64,000 nt of DNA from Apiosordaria backusii (Eukaryota; Ascomycota; Sordariomycetes; Sordariales; Lasiosphaeriaceae). Positions within the stretch are counted from its first letter, which is position 1. Each line of letters opens with the position of its first letter. The position numbers were made by a program, and so were the translations under genes. Shown in pieces: positions 11,158 through 23,300 of this stretch. Location: contig JAUKTV010000015.1 of NCBI GenBank assembly GCA_030549205.1, positions 806,001 to 870,000 of the forward strand. Reading direction: 5' to 3'. The notes under the pieces are model-generated. The model saw only the letters and a program-made list of their open reading frames with translations, did no database searches and was not told the DNA's origin.

Positions 11158-11558
11158 TGTGACGATCCCCTATCCAGAACCTCTGAAAGGGATGACTTCT
11201 GAATGATAGATCGGTGCAGCCAAAAGGTGCACAACAATAGTCTTGTCTCAATGTACTAGTAAGCTGGTACTTGTATTGCAAACTGCGGAACTATCTACGA
11301 GCTATCTAGTTCCTCCATATATATAGACCGTGGATCTCCAAGTACCTCTGTACCTAGATCACTCCTGATCACTAGTGATCGGAGGTGATCTCTGGGGCTC
11401 ACCATGCTCAACGGGTGAGCGTGGTGATCTGGCTCACCTTGCCAAGCAGTGAGCCTTGTCTGACCCTGCAGCCCTGCGGTCGTGTTCCCTTACTCCGATT
11501 GGAAGACATGGTTAGCTGCAGTCTCCACCTGGTCGTGCTATATGGTTGGTTCGTGACA
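11158..11558 (+). mobile_element. LTR family A, copy 1
   Basis: A 401-bp copy starting TGTGACGATCCCC and ending TTCGTGACA, with the shared block CAGAACCTCTGAAAGGGAT near its start and TATATATAG further in. It is homologous along its first 200 bases to the solo LTR at 11988 and the fragment at 43465. The flanking five bases differ (CTGGA on the left, TACAC on the right), so it is not a simple solo LTR with an intact duplication; recombination between elements is likely. Its right edge interrupts a pogo-like transposase frame. Confidence 0.7.
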
Positions 11559-11718
11559 TACACTCTATAACGGAGACCCAGGTAGTGGCATCAGAGCTCT
11601 TCACAAGGGCCTTCTTCGTAAGGGCATCGCCAATAACCTTGCCAGCGCGTGCCTCGAGCTCCTGCATGCCGTGTTCGTCCATATTAGCCATGTTCCTCAG
11701 AATGATATGCTTAGAGTC

Positions 11719-11958
11719 TGTAACGGTCTCAAGGTAGTGTATTGCAACTAGCTAGGCCACTCTACGAGTACACTGAACTTGGAGAAGAAAGGAAAAGAGA
11801 AAGAGGAAGTTTGACGACATGAGCCTCTGATATGGCTAAGCGCGTTAGCCAGTGCGGGGTGAGAGAAGGTTCTGGAGTAGTGGTCTGTGCGCGCTCTGGG
11901 AATAGCTTCATCAAGGCCGAGGGTTGCCGAGGACCATGCCAGGGCTCAGCCCGTTACA
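11719..11958 (-). mobile_element. Solo LTR, family B, TSD GAGTC
   Basis: 240 bp bounded by TGTAACGG at the left and CCGTTACA at the right, flanked on both sides by GAGTC (11714-11718 and 11959-11963). This is a perfect 5-bp target duplication. It splits the pogo-like transposase between FQID and SKHII. The minus-strand reading begins TGTAACGGGCTGAGCCC, and the same sequence begins at 43386 on the plus strand, giving the orientation. The internal region was lost by LTR-LTR recombination. Confidence 0.88.
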
Positions 11959-11987
11959 GAGTCGATTTGGAACTTCAAACGGCCATA

Positions 11988-12386
11988 TGTGACGAACCCC
12001 TGATCAGAACCTCTGAAAGGGATACTCGGTTGAAGGTAACTTCTGACAATTGGTTCGGTGCAGCTAAACAGTGCACAACAAGATGTCTCAATGTAAACAC
12101 AAGATACCGTGAATACAAGCTGTGATTGCATACTGCGGAACTATCTACGAGCTATCTAGTTCCTCCGTATATATAGTCTTTCCGCCAAGACTTCCATCAC
12201 CTTGAATCTATCCTTCAAATCCTCGATCTATGTTCTGAATCCTAGATCTATGCCTGGGCACGTAGATTCCCAGAATCTACGTCTCAACGCATCGATCTAT
12301 GCCTTGGCGCACCGATTCCCTTATCGTGCTTCCTTATCTGTCCGTCGGGTCCGTGCCACCCTAGCGTCCTGGCACGCCTTGTGACA
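11988..12386 (+). mobile_element. Solo LTR, family A, TSD CCATA
   Basis: 399 bp from TGTGACGAACCCC to CTTGTGACA, flanked by CCATA on both sides (11983-11987 and 12387-12391). It interrupts the pogo-like transposase exactly between FY and G. Removing the LTR and one CCATA restores the reading EDFYGRLKF. It shares its first 200 bases with the copies at 11158 and 43465, and its last 60 bases with the fragment at 15398-15475. Confidence 0.88.
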
Positions 12387-12550
12387 CCATAGAAATCTTC
12401 ATACGCCTCACGAGTAGATCCACGGACTCGAGCACTCTCTAACAAGGTCGAATTCTTCGTTTTAACGCGAGGGTTGCGCTTCAAATAGCGGTCGATCCAG
12501 CGGGGGCTCAGGGGCTCAATATCGCCGCCCTCAAGAAGTACAGTCTATGA

Positions 12551-14989
12551 CTTGAAAGTTTGTTAGCGCGAGACTTGCCCCGCTTTTTCTGACTAATGGA
12601 TTCACAGGATCTAGGGGGCCCTGCTTTTTTCTAGCCAATTAGTTAATAACGATTCTGCCAGCCTGACCTGTCCAGCGAGCAGTCCTACCAGTCTTTCCTT
12701 TCTTCGGCTTGAATTTCTTACTTATAATTTAACCTCCTCTACTATACTTTACGCTAACTAAGCTACAGCTTACTTACTATTTCCTTTTTGAAACTCTAGA
12801 TTCTTAGTATTTAGGGCTATTTTTGAGCCTCTCTTTTAAAGGCGATTAGGGCAATTGATTTAAATTAAGTCGACTAAGGTGTTAAAAATTAGGCCCTGAT
12901 TTTTGGCTCTTTAGCTTATTAGAAGCTGATTTTTTGATTGGCCTGATTTTAAATACCCTAAATGCCTATGCTTTAAAGACCTTTTAATTAGCTAGATTAA
13001 CTAAGTGCCTAGGTATTAATAAAATGGCCATTTTCTGACCTTTCTTTTGCTTTTAAAGCCAATTTAATTAAGCTGCCTTAAGCTATTTAAAGTCTCCTTA
13101 AGCTACCTAAAGCTACTTAGAGCTTTATATAGGTAAGTCAGTCTTTAAATTCTTTTCTAGTAATTGGTCGCTTATACTTAGTTAGCTTTTATATTTAACT
13201 TATATATATGCCCTATATTCAACTTTATAACTATACTGTATTAACTGCCTTAGTTATAATCAGGCTATATTAAGCCTAGCCTTTATAATAACTTTATTTA
13301 TTCCTTTAACTCCTTACCTTTTAACCGTAAAGGCAATTATTAACTTAACGATAGTTTTATTTTTAACAGCAATTACCTTCCTTTAAAAGTAGAAAACAAA
13401 GACCTTAATAACGTCGATAAACCTAGCTATAGCTTAGTCTTTATAACTTCTATCTAACTATCTACCTTAGCCTTAAATACTGAGTTTAACTAGTGGTATA
13501 GTTAATAGTAAGCTGACTTATAATAGTATAGTACTTCTATTAATGCCTTGGCTTCTACTTTAACTGGTAAGTTATCTTTTTTCCTACTATTTTCCTTATT
13601 AATTAAAATAGTTAAAAAGTAATTTTTAACCTTTAATACAGTTTATTAAATACTATAATCCTTCTATAAAATTTAACAATGCATTTAACCCTTTGCCCTT
13701 ATTTAACTAAGTATATATTGATTAGGCTTAAGCTAACTAATACTAAGCCAACCTTATAGCTATAGTTAATTAGTATTACTATTATAATTAGTAAGGCCTT
13801 TTTTTATTAATAGCTATTATAGGCTTAACTATTTTAAAGCTTTTTCTATTACTTTTAAAGAAAAGCTTACTATTAAAATCCTCTACTTTTATATTAATTA
13901 GTCCTACTAGTGAATTATAAATAGCCTTAACCTTAACGTTCAGTAAGTTTAGTATATCGCCTTTAGCCTTACTTATTTTTATTATAAAAATGGTAATTAA
14001 CTTAATAATATTCTATTAAAAGTATAGAAGGCTATTAAAGTAACTATTAACATTCTATATAATAATAAGTAGTTTTTACTTTAAAAGGAATTACAGACAG
14101 TAATCCTTAGTTTAAAATTATATAACATCCAGTCTATTTACTATTCTATAAAACTTAAAGGCTATTACTATATTAAATAGCTTATAAAATAGCCTTTAAG
14201 TATAAAGGCCTATAAAGAATATTTAAAATTTACTCTTTACTAGTCTTATTTAATAGAAAAAAACTAGTATTTCTAAGTATTTTTAAATAAAGTTTAAGTT
14301 AATAAGCTAAATACTAACTATAAGTATATTACTTTACTATTAAATAAAGATCTTTAAAAGTTTACTAAACCTAAGCAATATACTAATAACTAAATATTTT
14401 AAGCTTACTTTTTTAATACTATTAAAGGCTATAGGTTAGTATAGGATAAAAAATAGAAAAAGATTAATTCTAAAGCTTATTAAAAGTATATTCTGCTACT
14501 TTTTAAAGAGTTTTAATTATAAAATCGATAGAAAGTACTTTAATAGGACAATACTTTAGTATATAGTTCAAAATTTACCAAAAAGTTTATAATATAGGAA
14601 TTCTTAAATACCTAAGTTATTTAATAGCCAGCCTATTTATTTAACTTTAATCTTATTAAATATATATAGGTTTAAATAAAGCATTGGATTAAAAACACTT
14701 ATTTAAAAAGGCCTACTAGGTTAAATTTAAAGGCGGTAATTTATACTATTTAAAAAGTAATACTAGTTAAATTCTTAATTAAGTTAATGAAATCAATACC
14801 TAGATATTTAAAGGCTTATAAGGCTGTAAAGGAGGGATATACTGGTTACTAAGTAGTACTTGTAATTGCACTTGTTTTATATGGTTTTTAAAGTACTTTT
14901 AAGTCTTGATTTAGTTTTGCAATTGGAATTCTATTGGCTTTAAGACCCTTGTTTATATCCACCCAAAGTACCACGCTAGCGAACTTTCA
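12551..14989. mobile_element. AT-rich RIP-degraded insert with short TIR-like ends
   Basis: About 2.4 kb of sequence nearly free of CpA and TpG lies inside the pogo-like transposase. Its ends are inverted: TGAAAGTTTGTTAGCG on the left, and the complement of TGAAAGTTCGCTAGCG on the right. The terminal 100 bases on each side are less mutated than the middle. No reading frame survives. It is probably a DNA transposon, later subject to RIP, that inserted into the pogo-like element. The superfamily is unknown. Confidence 0.6.
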
Positions 14990-15397
14990 GGGATTGGAGT
15001 GTATCTCTTTGGCGAAGGCAGTCACTTGCTTCTTGCTTGGCGCACGGCCAGCCTTTTCCTCATTAATACACCAGTCTGCAAGGAAGTCTTCTTGCGCAGG
15101 AGAGAGCCGTTGCTTGGATATCTTGCTTGTTTTGACTGGCTGAGCGCCAAGGTGTCTGCGAGAGAGTGTAGAATGGTCGAGGCCGTAGAGTGCCGCGGCC
15201 TTGCGTGCAGACATGCCCTGATTAACCTTTTCAAGAGCAGACGCAATATTCTGCTCATTAACATACTTCATCTTGAATTTGGTGTGTTTTGCTGTAAAAA
15301 TGGCTGAGTTGTGTTGAGTTGAAGATGGCGCGTGTCCAAAAAGCGCATCGGGGCGCGTGTTGCATCGTGGGGGGTGTCGCATCGTGGGGTCCGAGCG

Positions 15398-15475
15398 TCT
15401 AAATCCTAGATCCTTATCGTGTTCCTTATCTCTTGCTTGGCCCGTGCCACCCCCGCGCTTCCCACGCTTGTGACA
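15398..15475 (+). mobile_element. 3' end fragment of LTR family A
   Basis: The sequence from AATCCTAGATCC through GTGCCACCCCCGCG to GCTTGTGACA resembles the last 60-80 bases of the solo LTR at 11988-12386. It is followed by CCATA, as that LTR is. The 5' part of the LTR is absent, so this is a truncated copy. It marks the left edge of the NACHT gene island. Confidence 0.6.
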
Positions 15476-16082
15476 CCATACCGTTGTTTGACATCAGGGT
15501 CTGGGCGTCGCCCGACCGACTTTGAACGCGACATCGAACATCTGCAGCTTAATCAACACATTTCCCGTCCTACAGCTTCTCATACTACAATTGTAAGCCC
15601 TTCAACCTGTGATACTGCGGATACGTGGCTGTTGTTCTTTCCAGCGTCTATGATCCTCTCACCTTTGGATCACCTTGGATCACTTCTCCACAATGATCCT
15701 TTGCGCTCCACTCCTGATTGGTTCCTAGTGACAGGAGCGTCTTCGAGCCTCATTGGCTCTCAACTCCCAGGACCCACAATTGTCTTTGGATCGCGACAAG
15801 GGCGGTCGCGCGCGTCGCATGGGAAGTTGATCCGCTAGCTTAGATGATCCGTTCGCTTATCACACACGTTATTAGCACTGTGATGCCAGCAAGAGCAATG
15901 GTGTAAATATGCCTTTCCGCTCGTATGATCAGCCCCTGCGTCTGTACACCTGCGCCACATGGGTTACCTCAGCCCCTGCATAAGCGCATATAAAGAATCC
16001 CATATGCCGTAGGGCAGTCACACAATCACATTCACACCAATGGACCAACACAGTGTGAAGTTCGATTTCACCTTGGACAAGT
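15476..16082 (+). promoter_or_regulatory. Upstream region of the NACHT gene with TATA-like box
   Basis: Non-coding DNA of normal composition, no RIP. A TATA-like CATATAAAG lies near 15987, about 95 bases before the ATG at 16083. An earlier ATG at 16040 opens a different frame with no domain and could be a short upstream ORF. Both assignments rest on sequence pattern only. Confidence 0.4.
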
Positions 16083-19000
16083 ATGTCGGCTCCTCATCCC
16101 TCGCAGCAGGCATTCGAAGCCGCCAAAAATGCATTCAAGCAGAGTTTGAAAGACGAGAACTTGTTTGGAAAACTGCTCGCAACCACCAGCGTAGAGCAGG
16201 TCTACGAAGCCGTACAAGATATCCAGGCAAGCGCTCATGTTGAACGACGCCTCCGACACCTAGGCAAGATCCGCACGTTCATCGAAAAATTAACCGAATA
16301 TGTATCTGTCGTCGACACGTTTGTGCAGGTCAAGCCGGATATACTGGCACTGATTTGGGGACCTATTCGTTTATTGGTAGTATGGACGAGCAGTATCACA
16401 AAGTTTGCCGATGCTGTCACCGATGCCATGGAAAAGATTGGTGACGCGCTGCCACATGCTCTGAGGTCGGCCAACATATTTGACGACAATGACAAGTTGA
16501 AGGCACTTCTGGAATTATTTTACAAGGACATCCTCGACTTCTACATAATTGCCTTGAAATTCTTTAGTTTATCTCGTAAGTACATTCGCTCGTCAGCTTC
16601 AAATATCAGGTATATACTTACCACCACCAGGGTCGGACCTTGTCTTTGAAGCGGTGTGGCCAAAGCAACGGAACAAGATCGATGTCGTTGTAAGCAACAT
16701 CAATCGGCATACAACTCTGATGAGGAGCGAGGTGACAATGCAGCACATAAGTGCAGAGCACGAATTTCGAGACAAGTGTTTGGCACATTTTGATCACGAG
16801 ACAGATTTCCAAGAGCTACAAAGGTTCCAGACACTCAAGATTCGCGTCTCCCCTCGGATCTATGACGATCGACTGGACTGGTTGCTGAATCGCTCGTCCA
16901 AAAATTCAGCCGAGTGGCTTGTCGCCGACAATATTTTTCGAGGATGGCTCGACATCTCCAACTCAGCTGTGCGACTGTTGTGGTTACATGGGATTCCAGG
17001 AGCAGGTAAACTCTCTTTGTCCCTTGACTCAACAATGTTTGTCAGAAACTGATATTGCACTCTAGGCAAAACCTTTCTCTCTGCAGCTGCCATCGACGAG
17101 GCTAAGACACGCCACCGAACACTTTTTGTGTTTGTGAGCCACATCTATCAAAACAGCACTACAGCCAGATCCATTCTCCAGTCACTGCTCTTCCAGTTGG
17201 CGTTTGACGTCAAGGATGCCCAGTCTCTCCTAGTCGAATCAAACGAACGAGAACTGCTCGGCAGCACTAGACACGTCCTAGGGTTGCTTAGAACGCTCCT
17301 TGGTACTCCTACTGCTGGGCCAACGTATATTATTCTCGATGGGCTGGACGAGATGGAGGTTGTCGAACGCGGGATATTGTTACAGCAACTGACTGACCTG
17401 GAAAGCTGTCCCGAGTTAAAGATACTCATCAGTAGTCGGCGTGAGGATGACATTGCTAGTATTTTAGGCGCTAAAGCCACCGAAATCCGGGTGGATAAGA
17501 GAAATTCCGACAGTATCCAGTCATATATCAACCAGAGGACTCAGGACTGGATACGGACTGCGAACTTCGAGCAAGAAATACGAAATCGAGTCGAGCGTCT
17601 GCTAGCACCCGTAGCTAAAAAGGCGAACGGTAAGTGATTAATTCTAACCTCCTGCCACCCGGGTTCCGTCCATCGCAAATCTAGTTCGAGTTTGCTGATT
17701 ATGTGGCACAGGCATGTTTCTCTATGCTCGCATCATTCTGGATAACGCCGAAACGTGCAACGGTCTTGAAGAAATTGAACGAGAACTCAGAGTACTCCCC
17801 GTCGACTTGCATGACGCGTGAGTGTAGTGGTGGAATCATTTGTCATCATGGAGACTGAGTAATATTTTAGGTATCACCGAATCCTTGCTCGAATCGGCCA
17901 ATCCTCTTCAACCTTGCGACACAAAGCGATGTTGATCCTCGGCTGGATTGGATCATCCCCTATTCCCATGACGCGGCACGAGATGGAACAAGCCTTATTA
18001 GTCGACTCAAGCTCAAATGCAGCTCCCGCTGTTATCGCCGAGGTAAATTTTGTCCACATTTGCGGCCCAGTCATAGAAGTTGTAGATGATAGTCTGCAGT
18101 TTGTACATTTCACCGTCAAGGAGTAAGTGAATTGAAACTCTGCCACGGTGATGTCTGAAACACTGATAAAACTGCAGATATATTTTCAGTCGAGAAGTCA
18201 GTGGATTCATCGATCACGCTGAAGCCAATCACAGCCTTACAAAGACTCTACTAAGCTATCTTTGCTCTGGGGCCTTCGACGCGGCACTCCCAGACGAAAA
18301 ACTTCAAGAGAACATCCTGGCCGGAATATACCGCCTCCATTGGTATGCTACAAGCCAATGGGTTGTGCTCGTCAGACGTTGTGTAGAAAAGTCCAAGGAC
18401 CTGTCCGCCTACCCGGACTTGCTCGAGCTCCTCACACACCTGGTGCTGGAGCTGAGGAGTCATTCCTTCAATGGCCAAGTGGACTTCAACGACCGTGTTA
18501 TCCGGGCCATGGTGCCAGACCGGCCTGAAATTTCCCAATTCGTCTGCGGAATCCTGCAGTTTCGACAGGACGATAGACAGGCAGATTGGAATTACACAAA
18601 TAGTATGTTACGCAAGCTGCAACCCCTCGACTTGAAGGTCATACAAATCACAAAGCTAATTCGACCGTCATCCCACAGGTTGCACATGGGTTGGCCTGGA
18701 CCCCTCCGTCATGTCTTTCACGTCAACGCGCATCTACGAGCGTCTTGAGGAGTTGCTATGTCAAGAGAGGAAGCATAGAAACCCCCCCAACTGCTTCTGC
18801 GCAACCCTGCACCGACACTATGGAACCAAAATCTTCAAATGCTCGTACCCCAGCTGCAGTCTCAACCGCTCCGGCTTTCTTACGCGTGAAGGCTGCAAAA
18901 CCCACATCGGTACCCACTCTCGGCCCTGGAAATGCCGGGACGCTCGGTGTCTCTACGCCACCATTGGCTTTTCTTCAAAGCGAGACCTACACAATCACTG

Positions 19001-20255
19001 GCAGAAGCTGCACGAAAGCCCTCAGCCGGCTGGACTGGTGAACTTGACAGAACATTGCTTCTCACGGGACGAGCTTAAGGTGCTGGTGTTCGAGCTGACC
19101 AAAGCCGGCGATGTGGACGGACTGCGGAACATCACCCCTCACTTGGAGAGGCAGAGAGAAGTTGTGTGGCCTGCGCTCCTGCTTGCAGCAAAGATGGGGT
19201 CGCTTCCAATAATGGAGATCCTCAGCCAATTCTTCCAGATACAGAATAACTCGGATTTCTTCGCCGCGCTGGTCAAGAGCGAGAACCCTACCCTCTTCCG
19301 CTTGTCACTGGACAAGCTTTGCGAACAGTACCCAAGCAACGGCAAATATCGAGTCCGTAACTACGGCTCCTTGGCTGCCGAGGCGTTTTCCACCAGCTCG
19401 CCTGAGCTGTACGCCGAGTGGGAGGACTTTCTGCTGGACCCCGCGCGGCAACTAAATTCGACCAGGGCCCCAGCGGGGGTAATGTCCGAGACTCTCGACT
19501 GGGATCCACTCAGCTTTGACGAGGTCCAGGCCCTGATCCCACACTTTAGGAAGCTCTCGGTAGTCTTCTCCAAAGGGGTCTTCAGCGCGGTCAAGAAGGA
19601 TGCCTTGTTTGAGACCCGCCTGATCCAGACATGGCACCGCCTGATCGAAGTCGTTGGGCCTCTAGACCCCCGGTTTCTAGGCTGGTCGCTCAACATGCTG
19701 GCGCGGTCGTCCAGCCATTCGATCACCATGGCGGCGGAGCTGCTACGGCTGGGGGCGCTCATCAACTTTCCACGCGGATGGGAGGGTGTCATTGAGGAGG
19801 TACAGGTCAGTTCTGAGGAGTCAAAGTGTCGTCAAAGATATGACGGTAAAGGCAAAGGGGTTCCTAGGAGACTTGTAAAGCGGTACAAGGGTATGACGGC
19901 ACTGCATTACGCGTCTCGCGCAACGTCAGAGCAGGCGGCGCAGTTTGCGCGCTTCCTGCTCGAGCAGGGTGCCGACCCCAAGTATGGGTGGGCTGACGTG
20001 ACGCCTGCGGAAGAGAAGGGGGCAATTTTGATGCAGAAATGGCTGGGCGAGTCGTGGGATGAGGTGTTGGCGAGGACGAAGGAGGCAAGGCAAGAGAGGA
20101 AGCGGGAGCAGGGGGGAGAATCTGGGAACGGCCTGGATGAGGATGAAGACGAGGAGTCGTCGAAGCCAAAACGGCATCGGAACGGGAGAAAGAGGCAAAA
20201 GTGTGAAAGTGACAGAGAAGAAGACGAGGATGAGCAGTTATTCCCACCAAGTTAG
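16083..20255 (+). CDS. NLR-like protein: NACHT + C2H2 fingers + ankyrin
   Basis: Seven exons (16083-16575, 16631-17005, 17066-17629, 17712-17817, 17871-18122, 18178-18602, 18679-20255) give 1263 residues in one open frame; all introns are GT...AG. Residues 1-190 are a helical fungal N-terminal domain (DUF7708-like) containing WGPIRLLVVWTSS. The NACHT NTPase follows, with Walker A GIPGAGKT at 285-292 and Walker B IILDGLDE at about 378-385, then SSRRED (sensor). A winged-helix-like region contains ARIGQSS...LGWI. Residues 793-853 carry two C2H2 fingers of the C-x4-C...H-x3/4-H form. One or two ankyrin units (MTALHYAS..., FLLEQGADPKYGW) lie near 1140-1180, then an acidic/basic Lys-rich tail. Fungal NLRs of this build are implicated in non-self recognition; that role is inferred from the family. 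The gene is free of RIP although repeats surround it. Confidence 0.88.
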
Positions 20256-20318
20256 GCCACAGGACCAACGCAAAAAGGGACAAGAGCATATGACTATTTA
20301 ATATACAGAAACCACCCA

Positions 20319-23300
20319 TTATATCAGAAATGTAAGGAGTTTCTGATGATATCAACGGTTAGTGTAAACTTGCCAACACAGGACCCTCCCTCTGAGCATA
20401 AACTCACCTCCCAGCGCTCCTCGACAAGACTTTCTTCCGCCTGCTTTCCGTCGCTCTGTCTCTCGGCCGAGAGGGATTCACGAATCATCCTCACTTTCTT
20501 GGCCTGAGTCCATTGGATGTACTGATACGCTGGTTAGTGTATGTACTGAGAGAACGTTGGAAAATACACTTGCTTCCTCAATACTTCCATTCACACAATA
20601 TCTTATAATGTTCACGTCTCTTGTTTGACTGATCCGATGCACGCGGTCGACCGCCTGAGCCTCGGCCATGGGGTTCCAGTGGGGTTCGACAATGTGTACC
20701 TCGGATGCGACACTCAGATCAATCCTAAGTTGTCCGAAATTAGGGTTTAGCTTTTATAAATATACCAATTGTTGAGTGTGAAGAATAAGGGATAATGGAC
20801 TAAAATAGAAAGACATACCCCTCACCCACTGCCCCGATAGTGGCTAGCATCACCACGCAGCCCTTGTCGGAATTGAACTTCTCAAGAGTATTTCGACGAT
20901 GCTGGAGTGAGGACTGGCCGTCAATACGTGTCGAGGAGAGGCCAAGTGACGAGAGCTGCATATCCAAGCCTTGAGATATCAAGTCGAGCATGCCAGTCCA
21001 TTGGGAGAAGATTACGCTACGGGTTGTTAGTGACCAATGCATGAGACCAAGGGAAAAGAGAAACAAACCTCTTAATAGGGGCTCCATTGCCGCTAACCAA
21101 ATCCCTGCCCTTGAGAGTGGCAAGGATGTTGCGCAGCAAGGCCGAAACCTTGGACGATGGGCTATAAGCCGAGCCAATACAAGACGGCATTGTCGACGTA
21201 GAAAGCCCATTTTCTGTAGCCGGGCACTTTGAGCATTGTAGTGCTGCATCATCTGTAGCCATTGTTGCACATGTTCCGCACGCGACGTGCTTCCTGCACG
21301 GAAACTCAACTGTCACGTCAGCCTCGCACTTCTCTCCATCCTCGCCACTTTCAACTCCCTCACCACAGACTGAACAGCTCCGCCCCGTCTCGACCGCTTT
21401 CTCAAGCACATCCCAGCTGAAAATTCCCGCGTCACGGTTCCGCCATATCTCGAGCGCAGCTTGCGGGAGCAGCGCCTCGCCGTGATTACAGATTTGGCGC
21501 AGGATCGAGAGCAGAATGATGATATTTCCCGCGCCCTTACGTCGTACTTTCTCAGAGATGTTTTTCTTCTTCGGCCGTTTCGCAACCACTCCTTTAGAAC
21601 TGCCATCCTTGGAGCCCGCCGCCGAGTGCTGCTCATCGCCGGCATCTTTGGCAAGCAGATAAAACCGACGTTTGAAAAAATCATACACCTCCTTCTCCGC
21701 CTTTCCCAATTCAACCAGCTCAACCCTCTCCCTCTTCACAGGCAGCACCAACTTCGACTCAATGTGTGGATGCGCCTTCGTCCGACGCAGGCAAGTCGCC
21801 CGCACGAGCTTGCGCAGCATCAGCAGGCTATACTGGCGGTGGGCGAGGAGGGGTGCCGAGATCCAGAACCGGAACTGGGTTTGTGTCACGAACGGCGGCA
21901 CGCCGATAAAGGCGAGTAAGGAGCCAAAATCGCTGAGCCGATTTTGGATTGGTGTTCCTGTGAGGCACCACCGTTTGCGCGCGGGGGCTTCGCAGGTGGC
22001 ACGGAATATTTGGGAGGCGGGATTGCGGATTTTGTGGGCTGAAAGGTCAGGCTGAGTTAGCTAATATTTACCAAGTTGGAAAATAGGTCGAGAGCGGTAA
22101 TGGGTATTAGGCCATATGTTTCATATAAGGGTGGTTGGCTCGCCTTCATCGAGTACAATCCTGGCCCAAGCGCGTGTGTATAGAGGGCCAGAACTAGCCC
22201 AGTCTGAGCGAAGTTTGTCATATGTTGTGAGAACGACGTCGAAGTTGTGTAGCTCGTTAACCGCGTTATTTTGAGTCGAGCCGTGGTATACGAATGAGCG
22301 AAGTCCGTCAGGTCGGATATGTCTATGCAGGTGAGACCACGCCGCTATGATGAACGAGCCAAGTTGGTAAGTATGTACCCACCTTTTAATCTGTTGCTGC
22401 CATCCATAGATCGCTTCACACCGGTCAAGTTAGTAGTTGCTTCATATGGGCGTTTTTTTTTTTTTTGGATATTGCCACGCACTCGACTTAGGTGTTACGA
22501 TCAGAGTTGCTTTAGACCAATGCGTTGGTTGAAGTGAGGGAATGTCGGCCAGGGCGTCTAAATGATGGCAGACTAACGCTAGAATAGACAGCGTTTTCCC
22601 CAAGCCCATTTCCTAGTCAGTGTTAAATGGATTGGGTGTATCAGAGGACACTCTCTGACGTACATCGGCTAAGATGCCTCCTTGCAGGTTTGGCAGGGGT
22701 GTGTTTTGAACCGCCTTTGTAACAACGTGTCGATATCTGCAGTAAGTAATTGTCAATTGTTGAGGTATTGAGCTTGGAATGGCATCATGTGAATGTAGCC
22801 AATGAATGCAACGCTTACACAGTCTCTCCCTTCTCGATCGATGGTTCCCACAGCGACGGGAAGCGCGTTTTACCGTCCAAGGTGCCATGCTCTTTTTCAA
22901 TCATCATGGCGACAGCCTCGAGTTGGTGACTATAATTGCCGTCGAGTTAGTTTATGTCCAATACCATGTACCGTATGTGAGAAACCAACGCGTACTCTTT
23001 GAGTGTCGAAATAATTCTTGTGCTCTGCGTCAACCCCAACATCGAGCTCTCAGTTGGGCCACTTGCGTCGTCAAATATTCTTAGCATCCGGCTTCTTTCC
23101 ACTTCCCCGAGCTCTTCCTGATCAACAGAAGTATCTTTGTTCCTCGAGCTTCCGGCGGTTGAAGGGCTTGGAATCCTTGGCATCTCTTTTCCCGGGGGAA
23201 GAAGATACATGGGATTGAGATACTTGACCCTTCTGTCGTATTCAGACTCCTCTGGGTATTGAAGAAATAAACCGCCCTTGGCAAGAAGGTTTGCAACATC

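Larger units (their letters stand above)
11559..15271 (-). pseudogene. pogo-like (Tc1/mariner) DDE transposase, shattered by insertions
   Basis: On the minus strand the frame starts at 15271 with a psq-type helix-turn-helix (EQNIASALEKVNQGMSARKA, SRRHLG) and a CENP-B/Tc5-like second HTH (FLADWCINEEKAGRAPSKKQ), ending near 14990. It resumes at 12546 with PLSPRWIDRYLKRNPRVK and STREAYEDFYG, again at 11987-11964 with RLKFQID, and again at 11718-11559 with NMDEHGMQE, the region of the first catalytic Asp, then SSDATTWVSVIE. The gaps are a 2.4 kb AT-rich insert, a solo LTR A and a solo LTR B. Reading across the two LTRs with one target duplication removed keeps the frame. The remaining catalytic core (later Asp residues) is absent from the window side that was examined. 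The original element is dead. Confidence 0.8.

Noticed and set aside
12600..14900. Mitochondrial DNA insertion suggested by high AT content
   Set aside because: Loss of CpA/TpG, TIR-like ends and absence of mitochondrial genes point to a RIP-degraded transposon.
19361..20355. Long minus-strand frames over the end of the NACHT gene
   Set aside because: They are antisense shadows of a Lys/Glu-rich coding tail, giving Ser/Pro-rich low-complexity readings.
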